Below, piece by piece: positions 33,468 through 42,959 of a stretch of DNA of 64,000 nt. The position numbers were made by a program, and so were the translations under genes. This DNA comes from Colimorpha sp964483145 (GTDB lineage Bacteria > Bacteroidota > Bacteroidia > Bacteroidales > P3): the NCBI GenBank assembly GCA_964483145.1, contig CAZAAK010000002.1, positions 9,699 through 73,698 of the forward strand. Direction: 5' to 3'. The notes under the pieces are model-generated. The model was not told the origin of the DNA. It saw only the letters and a list, made by a program, of their open reading frames with translations, and made no database searches. Within the stretch, counting starts at the first letter, position 1. Every line of letters begins with the position of its first letter.

Positions 33468-36203
33468 TCAATATGAGTAGTACCCTTGATTGGATTGGTA
33501 GGATTGTTGTTTGGTGTATTTGACATCCTTTAGACTGCTAGCCTTGATGTTGATTTGGAAGTTCCAACTTTTGTAGTAGCCAAAAGGCACCCAATTGAAG
33601 CGCATCTCCCAACAGTGAAGATCGCGGTAGATGTCAATGGAGGTATAAGACATACCCTTGTTGACGAAGTCGTAGCCCGTAGAAACGGCTACCCTCCATT
33701 GGGGAGTGATATTGATGTTGCCTGAGAGGCTGAGTGTTTGGATAACATTGTTGTCGAAATTGTATTGGGCGGCTACAAAAGTGCTGACATAACTTAGGGT
33801 ATAGTTGAGAGAGAGATTCCACGGCATGGAGAAATCGGCGTAGGTGCCCATCAGAAGGGCTGGGTTATAGTTATAGGGCGACTGCATGATGGGTGCAACA
33901 ATCTGTTCGCCTTTTGGTTTGGAACCGGGTTTGGTTTCGTTGTTGGCGCTGAATGTGCTGTTGTTGAGGCTCCAGGAGAATTGGGCGCTAACGGTAGAGT
34001 TGTTGCGCTGGAGAATTTTATCCTGCACTTCCCAAACAAATTGGTTGTGCTTGCGTCCGGCGCTGTCGATATAGTAGGGGCTGAATGATCCGGAATAGTT
34101 GAGAACAAGATTTTTGAAAAGCGTGGTGCGCCCCGTTATCGAGAAATCAGACCAACGGAGGGAATCCTTGGCTAGGTCATAACTTGTACTTAGGTTGAAG
34201 CTCTCAAGGAGGGTGACTTTTTTGACCCCAGTGACGGTGTCTTTAGGGTTGGCTACCTTCATTTCGAGGTTGTTACCAATGCTGAAACTTATGGCACCGG
34301 AACGGCCATCGGAAGGGCCACCGTAGAGGCTACGCTCAAAGATAGAGTAGCGGGTAACATATCCGGTGTTGTCGGTATAGGACTTCCACCACCCCAAACG
34401 GGCATCACCAAAATCGGGACGGAAATTGAAAGAAACAGATGGATTGATGACATGGCGGATGGCTTTGACTGGTCCGTACTTGAAGTTGAACATGCCGTAG
34501 ATGCGAGTGGTTAAGGAAGATGAGATGCTGATATCGCGATTGGAGCGAAATCCGCGCACAGTGTCAATCGTTACAGACTCTGTCTCGGAGTTCCAACTCT
34601 TGCGGATTGTGGACCAATGCCAACGTTCGTGATAGGAGGCGGAGTTGGTCCAATTGAAAAATTTGAGCACCTTGATGGAGAGGCTGAGCGGGATAGAATG
34701 TTGGATGCCGTATTGCATCTTGTTGAGTGTGGTAAGTTTAAAAAGGTCGGAATCCTGCGCACTGATATTGTTTTCGGCGGAAAGTGAGTAGGAAAGTGAA
34801 AGATTTTCGTACCATCGGAGGTTACCAGATGTGTTCTTTCGGCGGAGGGGATAGAAGGTTGTGGAGTTGAGGGAAACCGAAGGGAGTTTGAGGTTCATGA
34901 CACCCGTTTGGACATTGTAAGACTCGTTGAGTGAGGCGGCAAGGCTGAAACTGCTGCCCAAAGAGGCTGAATAGGAGACACTAGAAGTGGTGGTGCTATT
35001 GAAGTAGTCGTTGCTGTTGGTAGTATTTCGGTTGTAGTTACGGCTTTGGAGATTGACGTTGGCAGAAAATCGGCTACGGGGGTTGGCTTTGGCGTCTTGT
35101 TCGTGTTGCCATACTACCTTGAAATCGCTGAATTTGGAGAATGTAGCACTGTCTCCGGAAATGCCCTCCTTGGTAATGCCATAGCGGATATCAAAGTTGC
35201 CCTTGTACTTGTACCTTACGCAATAGTTGCTTTTGGCTTCGGCAGCCCAGCTGAGGTTTGTATAGAGTTCACCTGTGAGGGAAAGGTCGACATAATCGTT
35301 TATGCTCCAATAATAGCCGCCATCTTTTAGATAGTATCCTCGATTGTCCATCCAGCCATAACTGGGCATGAGGATGCCTGAGGTGACATCATGTTTCATG
35401 GGGAAGAAGGCAAATGGAATAATCAGCGGGGCTGGAACGTCCTCAATGGTGACATAGGCGGGGCCGGTAAAAATTTTGTCTCCTGTGATAAGCTTCGAAT
35501 GGCCGAAGTTTATGGCGAAGTGGGGATGACTATAATTGCAGGTGGTATATTGGCCGCCATTGAGGTACATAATGGAATCGGTTACTTTCTTGACGCGGGA
35601 ACCGTGAAGGAACCCATCGCCCTGTTTGGTGATAACACCAGTGATGATGCCCTTCTTGGTAACATAGTTAAAAACAATTGAATCAGCCATATACTCGGCA
35701 TCGCTCTCTTTGAAGTAGGGTGTACCTGAGGGCTTCCCCGCAGAGTCCAATGAGGGAAAGGCAGTGAGCATTTGGGTATTGAAGTCGATGCGGATATCAT
35801 CTGCCTTCAGTTCCATCGACCCATATTCAATTTGGCCATTGGTGTAGAGTTGCGCCTTGCGTTTGTTGATATCAAAAGAGATGGAGTCGGTTGCCTTGTA
35901 GTGGACGGTGGTGGTGATGGCATCTTTGGATAGCGGAATGAGCCTAAGGGAGTCGGGTACAGTAGGCGCGGCGGCAGTCAAGGAGTCGGCAGTTGGGTAC
36001 AAGGGGTCGGTCGTTTCACCACTGTTTAAAAAAAACACATCGGAACCAGATTGGAGAGCAGAAGAATCAGCGGATACAGTATCCAAAACAGTGTGGGGAA
36101 AGGAATTTTTCTTGGAAATAAGTGAGGAATCAGCTTGGGCAAAAACAAGGTTTGCTAGTCCTAAAATGTAGACTAACAAACAGATGTTCAAAACTTTCCG
36201 CAT
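33468..36203 (-). CDS. lptD: LptD-like LPS assembly outer-membrane protein
   Basis: 911 residues. Signal peptide (MRKVLNICLLVYILGLANLVFA), a Ser/Asp-rich linker, an OstA-like beta-jellyroll at about residues 95-240 (DSISFDINKRKAQLYTNGQIEYG...), then a large C-terminal beta-barrel with GILMPSYGWMDNRGYYLKDGG. The barrel takes lipopolysaccharide to the outer leaflet. Start at ATG 36203: the longer frame from 36299 would begin upstream of the -7 box TATCTTTG at 36253-36260. Divergent from the amidase gene, as usual in Bacteroidota. Confidence 0.92.
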   Translation of the reverse strand: MRKVLNICLLVYILGLANLVFAQADSSLISKKNSFPHTVLDTVSADSSALQSGSDVFFLNSGETTDPLYPTADSLTAAAPTVPDSLRLIPLSKDAITTTVHYKATDSISFDINKRKAQLYTNGQIEYGSMELKADDIRIDFNTQMLTAFPSLDSAGKPSGTPYFKESDAEYMADSIVFNYVTKKGIITGVITKQGDGFLHGSRVKKVTDSIMYLNGGQYTTCNYSHPHFAINFGHSKLITGDKIFTGPAYVTIEDVPAPLIIPFAFFPMKHDVTSGILMPSYGWMDNRGYYLKDGGYYWSINDYVDLSLTGELYTNLSWAAEAKSNYCVRYKYKGNFDIRYGITKEGISGDSATFSKFSDFKVVWQHEQDAKANPRSRFSANVNLQSRNYNRNTTNSNDYFNSTTTSSVSYSASLGSSFSLAASLNESYNVQTGVMNLKLPSVSLNSTTFYPLRRKNTSGNLRWYENLSLSYSLSAENNISAQDSDLFKLTTLNKMQYGIQHSIPLSLSIKVLKFFNWTNSASYHERWHWSTIRKSWNSETESVTIDTVRGFRSNRDISISSSLTTRIYGMFNFKYGPVKAIRHVINPSVSFNFRPDFGDARLGWWKSYTDNTGYVTRYSIFERSLYGGPSDGRSGAISFSIGNNLEMKVANPKDTVTGVKKVTLLESFNLSTSYDLAKDSLRWSDFSITGRTTLFKNLVLNYSGSFSPYYIDSAGRKHNQFVWEVQDKILQRNNSTVSAQFSWSLNNSTFSANNETKPGSKPKGEQIVAPIMQSPYNYNPALLMGTYADFSMPWNLSLNYTLSYVSTFVAAQYNFDNNVIQTLSLSGNINITPQWRVAVSTGYDFVNKGMSYTSIDIYRDLHCWEMRFNWVPFGYYKSWNFQINIKASSLKDVKYTKQQSYQSNQGYYSY

Positions 36204-36231
36204 AAATGCTCTCACTTTCCGAATTTCCTCG

Positions 36232-36260
36232 TACCTTTGCAGCTTGGAATTGCAAAGATA
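36232..36260. promoter_or_regulatory. Interlocked divergent promoters of lptD and the amidase gene
   Basis: Plus strand TACCTTTG at 36232-36239 drives the amidase. Minus strand TATCTTTG at 36253-36260 drives lptD. The two -7 boxes face each other with 13 bp between them, so the two transcripts would start within a few bases of each other and RNA polymerase could hardly occupy both at once. Confidence 0.65.
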
Positions 36261-36305
36261 ACAACTTTTTGCGCATTTTTGAAAATAAAAAATACACAAT
36301 TGAAA

Positions 36306-37676
36306 ATGAAACGCTTATTGGCCTTTTTTATTGTGCTGGTTTGTATAAACGGTGCGGTTTTTTGTCAGAAAAAATCCGCCGGACAAGTGAAAACAATCGT
36401 CATTGATGCCGGTCATGGTGGCAACAAACCTGGTGCCATAGGCAAAAAAAGCAAGGAAAAAATGCTTACCCTGCAAATGGCGCTGAAATTAGGCAAACTA
36501 ATTGAGGAGAACTGCCCAGATGTGAAGATTATCTACACCCGTACCTCCGATGTGGATGTGGCTTTGGCGGAACGTGCACGGCTGGCCAACAAATCCAAGG
36601 CCGACCTGTTCCTCTCCATTCATTGCAACTCGTGGACGAACTCGACTCCTACGGGAGTGGAAACTTACGTAATGGGTCTTTCGCAAGGCAAAGCCAATAT
36701 GGAGGTGGCCAAAAAAGAAAATGCTGATATTTTGTTGGAAGAGGGTTATAAGGACAATAGCGACTACCAAGGTTTCGACCCCAACTCACCGGAAAGCTAT
36801 GTGATGTTTGCCATGTACCAGAACGCCTATTTAGACAAGAGTCTGGACTTTGCCGGTATGATACAGGATCGGTACAAGTCAAACATCAAAACCATCAACC
36901 GCGGAGTGAAGCAGGCCGAGATCTTTGTCTTATACAAGACTGCCATGCCTGCCGTACTGACCGAGGTGGGTTTTATCAGCAATCCCGAAGAGGAGCAATA
37001 TATGATTTCCGACGAAGGACAGGCTACCATCGTGGTGAGCATTTTTGAGGCTTTTCTCAACTATAAGAGTGCCGTAGAGGGGACTAAAGTACCTACCAAT
37101 CTGAAAATAGACTTGAAAGGTTATAAGAGCAAGACCGATAAATACGTTGCTACGGCTAAGTCTGTGACAGAAAGACCGATTGTTGTTGAGGAACCCGGAA
37201 ACGATAGTGAAGTTACCGATACACAGAATATTGCGGATACAGTAGCTACGATACCATCGACAATGATAACATCCACAGCCAAGACCAATGTTGACCCTCC
37301 ATTGGCTATTGCTGAGCCGAAAGCGAAGGAACCTGTTGCTGCAGAGTCTTCCCCTAAGGTAACAATCGCAACAGATGGGGGAAACCCCGTTACGGAAACT
37401 CCTAAGGTTTCGGGAGTGGAATATCGCGTACAATTCCTTAGCAGCAACAAAGAGTTGCAGAAAGGTTCGCGCGAGTTCAGGGGAATTGAGGATTATGAAT
37501 TCTACTTGCAGAAAGGTGTTTATCGCTACACTACGGGCAATTTTAAAAATGTGAAAGATGCTGTGAAACGGCAGAAAGAAGTACGCGAGGTAGGCTTTAA
37601 GGATGCTTTTGTTGTGGCATTCAACAATGGTAGCCGCATCTCGCTCCAAGAAGCAAAAGAACTTTTGGAACAATAA
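36306..37676 (+). CDS. N-acetylmuramoyl-L-alanine amidase with C-terminal SPOR-like domain
   Basis: 456 residues. Signal peptide MKRLLAFFIVLVCINGAVF, then an Amidase_3 domain: Zn-binding VIDAGHGGNKPGAIG, RTSDVDVALAERA, LFLSIHCNSW and PAVLTEVGFISNPEEE with the catalytic Glu. It cleaves stem peptides from glycan strands at division. A Thr/Pro/Val-rich linker (about residues 260-370) leads to a SPOR-like peptidoglycan-binding domain (YRVQFLSSNKELQKGSREFRG). ATG 36306 chosen for the signal peptide. Paired divergently with lptD. Confidence 0.93.
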   Translation: MKRLLAFFIVLVCINGAVFCQKKSAGQVKTIVIDAGHGGNKPGAIGKKSKEKMLTLQMALKLGKLIEENCPDVKIIYTRTSDVDVALAERARLANKSKADLFLSIHCNSWTNSTPTGVETYVMGLSQGKANMEVAKKENADILLEEGYKDNSDYQGFDPNSPESYVMFAMYQNAYLDKSLDFAGMIQDRYKSNIKTINRGVKQAEIFVLYKTAMPAVLTEVGFISNPEEEQYMISDEGQATIVVSIFEAFLNYKSAVEGTKVPTNLKIDLKGYKSKTDKYVATAKSVTERPIVVEEPGNDSEVTDTQNIADTVATIPSTMITSTAKTNVDPPLAIAEPKAKEPVAAESSPKVTIATDGGNPVTETPKVSGVEYRVQFLSSNKELQKGSREFRGIEDYEFYLQKGVYRYTTGNFKNVKDAVKRQKEVREVGFKDAFVVAFNNGSRISLQEAKELLEQ

Positions 37677-37747
37677 AAGACGCGGGGTTTGCGTTAGAAT
37701 TAGAATGTTAGAATATTAGAAAGAATGTACTATTGCTTGCTGTAGTG

Positions 37748-38440
37748 ATGATAGAAATAAAAAACATAACCAAGGTTTATGACGGGCAAAAGGCTGTCGA
37801 TGACGTGAGTTTCAACGTGAAAGATGGAGAGGTAGTGGGGTTGTTGGGCCCCAATGGTGCCGGCAAATCGACATTGATGAAAATACTGACTTGCTACATT
37901 CCCCCAACGGAAGGTGAAGCCGCCATTTGTGGTCATAGCATCTACGATGACCCGTTGGCAGTGCGCAAAGAAATAGGATATCTACCAGAGCACAATCCCT
38001 TGTATTTGGATATGTATGTGCGCGAATTTTTGTTTTTTTTGGCTGGGATTTATGGATTAAAAAACCGCAAAGACCGAGTGGAGGAGATGATAAATCTAGT
38101 TGGTCTAACACCCGAGAGCAATAAGCGCATTGGACAATTGTCGAAGGGATACCGCCAACGTGTTGGTTTGGCGCAGGCCCTGATTCATGACCCCAAGGTG
38201 CTGATTTTGGATGAACCTACTACTGGACTTGACCCAAATCAGCTAGAAGAAATTCGCAACGTTATTAAAAATGCTGGTAAGAAGAAAGTGATATTGCTTT
38301 CTACTCACATCATGCAGGAGGTGGAAGCTATGTGTACGCGTGCCATCATCATCAATCATGGTAAATTGGTAAGCGATGACCGTTTGGAGCATATCACCTC
38401 ACAGCAGCTGACCGAGAAATTCCACCAGGTGACTGTGTAA
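37748..38440 (+). CDS. ABC transporter ATP-binding protein, GldA-like
   Basis: 230 residues, one complete ABC domain: Walker A GPNGAGKST, Q-loop region IGYLPEHNPLY, signature LSKGYRQRVGLAQAL, Walker B VLILDEPTTGLDP and H-loop STHIMQE. Closest in look to gliding-associated GldA ATPases of Bacteroidota, which are usually ~300 residues and partner GldF/GldG permeases. Here the C-terminal ~70 residues and any neighbouring permease are missing. ATG 37748 chosen (MIEIKNITKVYDG). Next gene is pyrF. Confidence 0.85.
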   Translation: MIEIKNITKVYDGQKAVDDVSFNVKDGEVVGLLGPNGAGKSTLMKILTCYIPPTEGEAAICGHSIYDDPLAVRKEIGYLPEHNPLYLDMYVREFLFFLAGIYGLKNRKDRVEEMINLVGLTPESNKRIGQLSKGYRQRVGLAQALIHDPKVLILDEPTTGLDPNQLEEIRNVIKNAGKKKVILLSTHIMQEVEAMCTRAIIINHGKLVSDDRLEHITSQQLTEKFHQVTV

Positions 38441-38504
38441 GTGGGAGTTTCTAAAAAAGAAATCAAGAAAGTGTCAAATAAAATAGATTGTAAACAATTA
38501 AACA

Positions 38505-39329
38505 ATGACCCGTAAAGAATTAATCGACCTTATTTATGTCCGCCGCTCGTTTCTATGTGTAGGCCTGGATGTTGACAGGAAGAAAATGCCAGAGCGTTTG
38601 CGTGATGCCAAAGATGGTGTTTTCCAATTCAATAAAGCCATTATCGATGCTACTATCAGCTATTGTGTCGCCTACAAACCCAATTTGGCTTTTTATGAAG
38701 CTATGGGCATTGAAGGTTTGGTGCAATTGAAGAAAACGATGGAATATCTGCATGGCTTAGGTAAGCCTGTGTTCACTATTGCGGATGCCAAACGTGGCGA
38801 CATTGGCAATACTTCGCAACAGTATGCCAAGGCTTTTCTTGATCCTGAAGGTGATTTTAATTTCGATGCGCTGACCATTGCCCCCTATATGGGTGTCGAC
38901 TCGGTTCAGCCATTCACCGTATATGACGGCAAATGGGTGATTTTGTTGGCTTTGACGAGCAATAAAGGTGCATTCGACTTCCAGTTTTTGAATGTGGATG
39001 GAAATAAAAAACTCTTCCAACAGGTGTTAGAAACCTCGCAGCAATGGGGCAATCCCGACAATATGATGTATGTGGTTGGTGCAACCAAAGCCGACATGCT
39101 GACGCAGGTTCGTGCCATTGCTCCCAACAGTTTCCTGTTGGTTCCGGGCGTAGGCGCTCAAGGGGGTAGCTTGGAAGAGGTATGCAAATATGGCCTGACA
39201 AAAGAATGCGGGCTACTAGTCAATTCTTCCCGTGGCATCATCTACGCGTCCAATGGACTTGATTTTGCGGAGCGTGCTGCCGAAGAGGCTCAAAAGTTGC
39301 AGAAACAGATGGCAACAGTATTAAGGTAG
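38505..39329 (+). CDS. pyrF: Orotidine 5'-phosphate decarboxylase
   Basis: Last step of de novo UMP synthesis. 274 residues, the long type-2 form. Catalytic motif TIADAKRGDIGNTSQQYAKAF with the Asp/Lys/Asp tetrad, plus LCVGLDVD, KPNLAFYEAMG and the phosphate-binding LVPGVGAQGGS and NSSRGIIYAS. Divided from the ABC gene by 64 bp. Confidence 0.95.
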   Translation: MTRKELIDLIYVRRSFLCVGLDVDRKKMPERLRDAKDGVFQFNKAIIDATISYCVAYKPNLAFYEAMGIEGLVQLKKTMEYLHGLGKPVFTIADAKRGDIGNTSQQYAKAFLDPEGDFNFDALTIAPYMGVDSVQPFTVYDGKWVILLALTSNKGAFDFQFLNVDGNKKLFQQVLETSQQWGNPDNMMYVVGATKADMLTQVRAIAPNSFLLVPGVGAQGGSLEEVCKYGLTKECGLLVNSSRGIIYASNGLDFAERAAEEAQKLQKQMATVLR

Positions 39330-39349
39330 ATAAGGATCAACCCTAAGAG

Positions 39350-39853
39350 ATGGAACTCGATAAAGAAAGGTATCGGCATAGCTTGCGCCTATTGCATGTG
39401 CTGTTGATTGTTAGTTTTGTCATTACCGGCTCTCAATTTATTTGGGAGGTGATGGGAGTTGTTGGTGTATTCCCTGAGATTAGCGAATTCTATGCTAGTT
39501 ATCCCTCGGAATATGGTGATATTTTCAATATAAGAATGGAACAGGAGATGGCCATCCCGCAATGGTATAATCTGTTGCGTGCCATTTTGGACCTCACCTC
39601 TGCTATAGGTCTAGTTCTGATGTGGAAACTGCGCAAGAACGGTTTTCATGCCTATGCTCTTTCCAAATTATTGCTGATGTTGCTGCCGTTGATGTTTCTC
39701 GACCGGTCCTATATGGGAATAGGCGATATTATGATTGCCGTGTTATTTATCGTCTACTACTTCTTCTTAATGAAGAATCTGGGTGCTTTCAATGCCAAAA
39801 CTACAGTGGATGGGGATTCTGATGGGGGGAACGATACCTCCGAGAGTGTGTGA
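39350..39853 (+). CDS. Small integral membrane protein of unknown function
   Basis: 167 residues with about four hydrophobic helices (HVLLIVSFVITGSQFIW, LLRAILDLTSAIGLVLMW, LLLMLLPLMFL, IMIAVLFIVYYFFL) and an acidic, Gly/Asp-rich C-terminal tail. No family recognised. Starts 20 bp after pyrF and is followed by a strong terminator. Confidence 0.65.
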   Translation: MELDKERYRHSLRLLHVLLIVSFVITGSQFIWEVMGVVGVFPEISEFYASYPSEYGDIFNIRMEQEMAIPQWYNLLRAILDLTSAIGLVLMWKLRKNGFHAYALSKLLLMLLPLMFLDRSYMGIGDIMIAVLFIVYYFFLMKNLGAFNAKTTVDGDSDGGNDTSESV

Positions 39854-39923
39854 CGACTTGTATCCGATGGATAGAAAACCTTTTCGATTGTAGGAAACGG
39901 TAAGGCTTCACGGATTTGAAGTA

Positions 39924-39961
39924 AGAACTCCCCACACTGCCGTTGCAATGTGGGGAGTTCT
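39924..39961. terminator. Bidirectional intrinsic terminator
   Basis: Stem AGAACTCCCCACA (39924-39936) / TGTGGGGAGTTCT (39949-39961), 12-nt loop, with T-rich sequence on the plus side. It lies between two convergent genes and can serve both. Confidence 0.9.
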
Positions 39962-39988
39962 CTTTCTTTGATAGGGTTGAGGCTTGTT

Positions 39989-41191
39989 TTATTTCAAGTT
40001 AGCCAAAGCTTCTTTGATACGGCGGAGTGCTTCGCGGAGCAATTCTTCGCTAGTGGCATAGCTCAAACGGATACAAGTGTCGTCACCGAAGGCGGAACCC
40101 ATCACTGTGGCGACGTTGGCTTCGTTGAGAATATAGAAGGCCATGTCGGTGGAGTTCTCAATCTTTTTGCCGTTAAAACTCTTGCCATAATAGGAACTGA
40201 CGTCAGGGAAGAAGTAGAAAGCGCCCTCGGGCATAGCAACTTTGACGCCGGGAATCTCGCTCAGAAGCTGATAGACCATGTCGCGACGTTTGCGGAAGGT
40301 CTCGCGCATATTGATGATATCTTCGCTGTGGGCAGGGTCCATCTGCATGGCGCGGACGCATGCTTTCAAGGCAATAGAACAGGTGGCACTAGTAACTTGG
40401 CCCTGCAATTTATTGCAAGCCTTGGCAATGGCTAGAGGAGCTCCAATATAACCTACACGCCAACCAGTCATGGCAAAACCCTTAGCTAGACCATTGACGG
40501 TGACCACACGGTCGTAAATCTCGGGGAACTGGGCAATGCTTTCGTGTTTCCCCACATAATTGATGTGCTCGTAGATTTCATCACAGACCACGAAGACGTT
40601 TTCATGACGGGCAATGACTTGAGCAATACCTTTAAGCTCCTCTTTGGAGTAGAGCATACCAGTAGGATTGCTGGGGCTAGAGAAGATAACGAGCTTGGTT
40701 TTAGGGGTAATGGAAGCCTCAAGTTGTTCTGGGGTCATCTTGAATTTATTCTCGATTTTGGTCTTCAAAGGAACGACAACACCCTCGGCTAAGTGGACGA
40801 ATTCTTTGTAGGAGACCCAATAGGGGGTAGGTATGATAACCTCATCACCGGGGTTAACTAATACCTGAACAACTTGATAAAGAGCTTGCTTTCCTCCAGT
40901 GGAGACCACAATTTGCTCGGGAGTATAGTCAAGGTTGTTATCGCGCTTGAATTTCTTGCTAATGGCTTCGCGGGTATCGGCGTAGCCAGGAACGGGAGGA
41001 TAATGGGTAAAGTTATCGTCAATGGCCTGTTTGGCGGCTTCCTTCACCACATCGGGGGTGTTGAAGTCGGGTTCACCGATAGAAAGACTGATTACATCTT
41101 TGCCTTGGGCTTTGAGCTCGCGGGCTTTGGCTGTCATGGCGAGTGTTTCGCTCTCGGACATGGTCAGCACCCTTTTACTGATGATTTCCAT
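39989..41191 (-). CDS. aspC: Aspartate aminotransferase, fold-type I PLP enzyme
   Basis: 400 residues. PLP lysine in VNGLAKGFAMTGWRVGY; other family motifs LSIGEPDFNTP, YPPVPGYADTREAI, STGGKQALYQ, SSPSNPTGMLYS, VCDEIYEHINY. Class I subgroup gamma type. It links oxaloacetate/aspartate with 2-oxoglutarate/glutamate. Promoter box TATTTTTG at 41282-41289. Specificity for aspartate is by similarity; alanine or aromatic amino acids are possible. Confidence 0.93.
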   Translation of the reverse strand: MEIISKRVLTMSESETLAMTAKARELKAQGKDVISLSIGEPDFNTPDVVKEAAKQAIDDNFTHYPPVPGYADTREAISKKFKRDNNLDYTPEQIVVSTGGKQALYQVVQVLVNPGDEVIIPTPYWVSYKEFVHLAEGVVVPLKTKIENKFKMTPEQLEASITPKTKLVIFSSPSNPTGMLYSKEELKGIAQVIARHENVFVVCDEIYEHINYVGKHESIAQFPEIYDRVVTVNGLAKGFAMTGWRVGYIGAPLAIAKACNKLQGQVTSATCSIALKACVRAMQMDPAHSEDIINMRETFRKRRDMVYQLLSEIPGVKVAMPEGAFYFFPDVSSYYGKSFNGKKIENSTDMAFYILNEANVATVMGSAFGDDTCIRLSYATSEELLREALRRIKEALANLK

Positions 41192-41521
41192 TGTATAAAT
41201 TTTTTGTGTTATTAATTATCAACAAATTATGGCGTATAAAACATGAAGCCATAGGCACTGTATCTACCACTTTTCAAGGTGCAAAAATACACTTTTTTTT
41301 TAAAACAGCCGGATTCTTGAGAAAGATTTGGCGTTTATGGTCAATGACGGTTGGAATTTTTTTCTGCTTCAAAGCTACACACAACTTCAGCCTTGAAAGT
41401 AAGCTTTGCGTGTTCCTAATTTCCCCTTGCCCCTACCACGAAGCATCTGCACACCCGAACAGGGACGTTCCTTGCGGAAGTCCCTGCCCAGCATTTACAC
41501 GTTACCTATCAAAACAGTGTA
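41192..41521. other. Intergenic region upstream of aspC
   Basis: 330 bp. Holds the aspC promoter (-7 box TATTTTTG on the minus strand, 41282-41289) and the tail of the sigma-factor operon. No gene seen. Confidence 0.5.
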
Positions 41522-41986
41522 CTACAAGGATTCTACGCTGTTCATTATCTGTTGTTCTACAAATCCGGTAAGGTCAATGGCTTTGAATACAACGTTCTTC
41601 CAATAGTCAGTCAGCGGAACATTGTTTCCATCCGAGTCGGTGACGGTACCGTTGAAACTTCTAGTCTTGATTTCACCAAAACCGCTTATGTGGTAGGTTA
41701 CCCCATCTATAACTACGTCTCCTTCAATATAGAATGTGCAGTTGGTCCGATCGATGACAATAACAAAGTTGTTGTATCTGATCCCATCGTACTTCCCACT
41801 GAACTTGATGGTATCGCAGTCTGCCGACTTGAGCGTATTAATACTTTGAACGTCAGTGGTAATGTTAGGCGATTCTGTTTGGGTGGATGCTTCGTCTTTC
41901 TGGCAAGATGCAATGGCAAACGCCATAAGGAACACAAAGATGCCAAAGAGCACCTTTAGACTTGATTTTCTGCTTGATGTTTTCAT
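41522..41986 (-). CDS. Lipoprotein of unknown function, end of the ECF sigma operon
   Basis: 154 residues from ATG 41986: signal peptide MKTSSRKSSLKVLFGIFVFLMAFA with lipobox AIASC, then a Thr/Ser/Asn-rich linker and a small beta-rich domain (CDTIKFSGKYDGIRYNNFVIV, FYIEGDVVIDGVTYHISGFGE) with two Cys. No family recognised. The longer frame to 42070 overlaps the DUF4252 gene. Lies 55 bp after that gene on the same strand; likely operon partner. Confidence 0.75.
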   Translation of the reverse strand: MKTSSRKSSLKVLFGIFVFLMAFAIASCQKDEASTQTESPNITTDVQSINTLKSADCDTIKFSGKYDGIRYNNFVIVIDRTNCTFYIEGDVVIDGVTYHISGFGEIKTRSFNGTVTDSDGNNVPLTDYWKNVVFKAIDLTGFVEQQIMNSVESL

Positions 41987-42041
41987 GGTAATTTGTGATT
42001 TTATGGTTAATAATATGTCGAAACCTGACAGGTAACATGCG

Positions 42042-42557
42042 CTATTTCTCAATGGAGTGTAGAAGAACAAATTTCATGGCCCGGCGATAAACATTATGAT
42101 TGGGGCAGTGAAAGACCAAGATGGTTAATGTTTTGTTGGATCCGCAGATAAGGTATTCACCTTTGTCCCCTCGCAGAGGGGCTGCACTCTGAATATCCAC
42201 CTTGCGGTAAGGACTTAGGGCGGTTACTGTATCCGAGGTCTTGTCCTTTACCATGACATCCATCTTTAAAGAACTTATCTTCCCAACATTGAATGGCAAT
42301 CCATCTGCTCTACCCTCGTGCTCTTTCGTATTTAGAGGTTTCATTCTCTTGAATTCCTTCTTTAACTCATTGTACGTAGCAGTGTCGGCAGCCTCCAACA
42401 TGGTGACGGTAACTTTGGTCTGGCCACCAATATCATAGTTCTTGATGGTAGATACCTGTAGACCAGCGCGATTTTTGTAATGTTCGTACAAAGCACTTTG
42501 GCTAAATGCTGTAATCGTGCCAAAAAACAGCATAACGATAACAAGAAGACGTTTCAT
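42042..42557 (-). CDS. DUF4252-like exported protein
   Basis: 171 residues. Signal peptide MKRLLVIVMLFFGTITAFS, then a compact domain with TIKNYDIGGQTKVTVTMLEAA and LSSLKMDV-like strands. In Bacteroidota, DUF4252 proteins commonly accompany an ECF sigma factor and a small membrane protein, exactly the order here. Function is unknown; cell-envelope stress or signalling is inferred from context. Confidence 0.65.
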   Translation of the reverse strand: MKRLLVIVMLFFGTITAFSQSALYEHYKNRAGLQVSTIKNYDIGGQTKVTVTMLEAADTATYNELKKEFKRMKPLNTKEHEGRADGLPFNVGKISSLKMDVMVKDKTSDTVTALSPYRKVDIQSAAPLRGDKGEYLICGSNKTLTILVFHCPNHNVYRRAMKFVLLHSIEK

Positions 42558-42578
42558 ACAATCAATTATGTATTAATA

Positions 42579-42959
42579 TTAATTGAGGGACATCAGTGTT
42601 TGTTCAAATCTTTGCAAAACTTCATTAACATCACATTTACTGGGGCATACAACCGACAGCCCTCCACCGTTGGACGTACTGTCCGAATCCGAAATCTGTT
42701 GGCAAGTTTGTAATTCTATGGTCATCTCATCTATGTGGCTAGATTTGTTGGACGCCACTACTTTTGTCGTGTCCAATGATTTGTGCTGGTTCCCAAGATA
42801 GGCAACTAATGATAGGCACACTATGGCGGAAATGGATGCCGCAATTGCAATCCTTGGCCAAGCAAGATGTGTTTTGGTAGGTGCGGTGCTCGATTCCAAT
42901 TCCCGTTTTTGCATACTCAAACGGTGTATCTGCTCAATAATGTCCTCGTAGTTATTCAT
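42579..42959 (-). CDS. Small single-helix membrane protein, probable anti-sigma-like partner
   Basis: 126 residues. Cytoplasmic N-terminus (MNNYEDIIEQIHRLSMQKRE), one membrane helix (RIAIAASISAIVCLSLVAYL, about residues 36-55), then an extracytoplasmic tail with three Cys. No conserved anti-sigma motif is visible, but size, topology and the 8-nt overlap with the upstream sigma gene fit an anti-sigma factor. Confidence 0.6.
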   Translation of the reverse strand: MNNYEDIIEQIHRLSMQKRELESSTAPTKTHLAWPRIAIAASISAIVCLSLVAYLGNQHKSLDTTKVVASNKSSHIDEMTIELQTCQQISDSDSTSNGGGLSVVCPSKCDVNEVLQRFEQTLMSLN

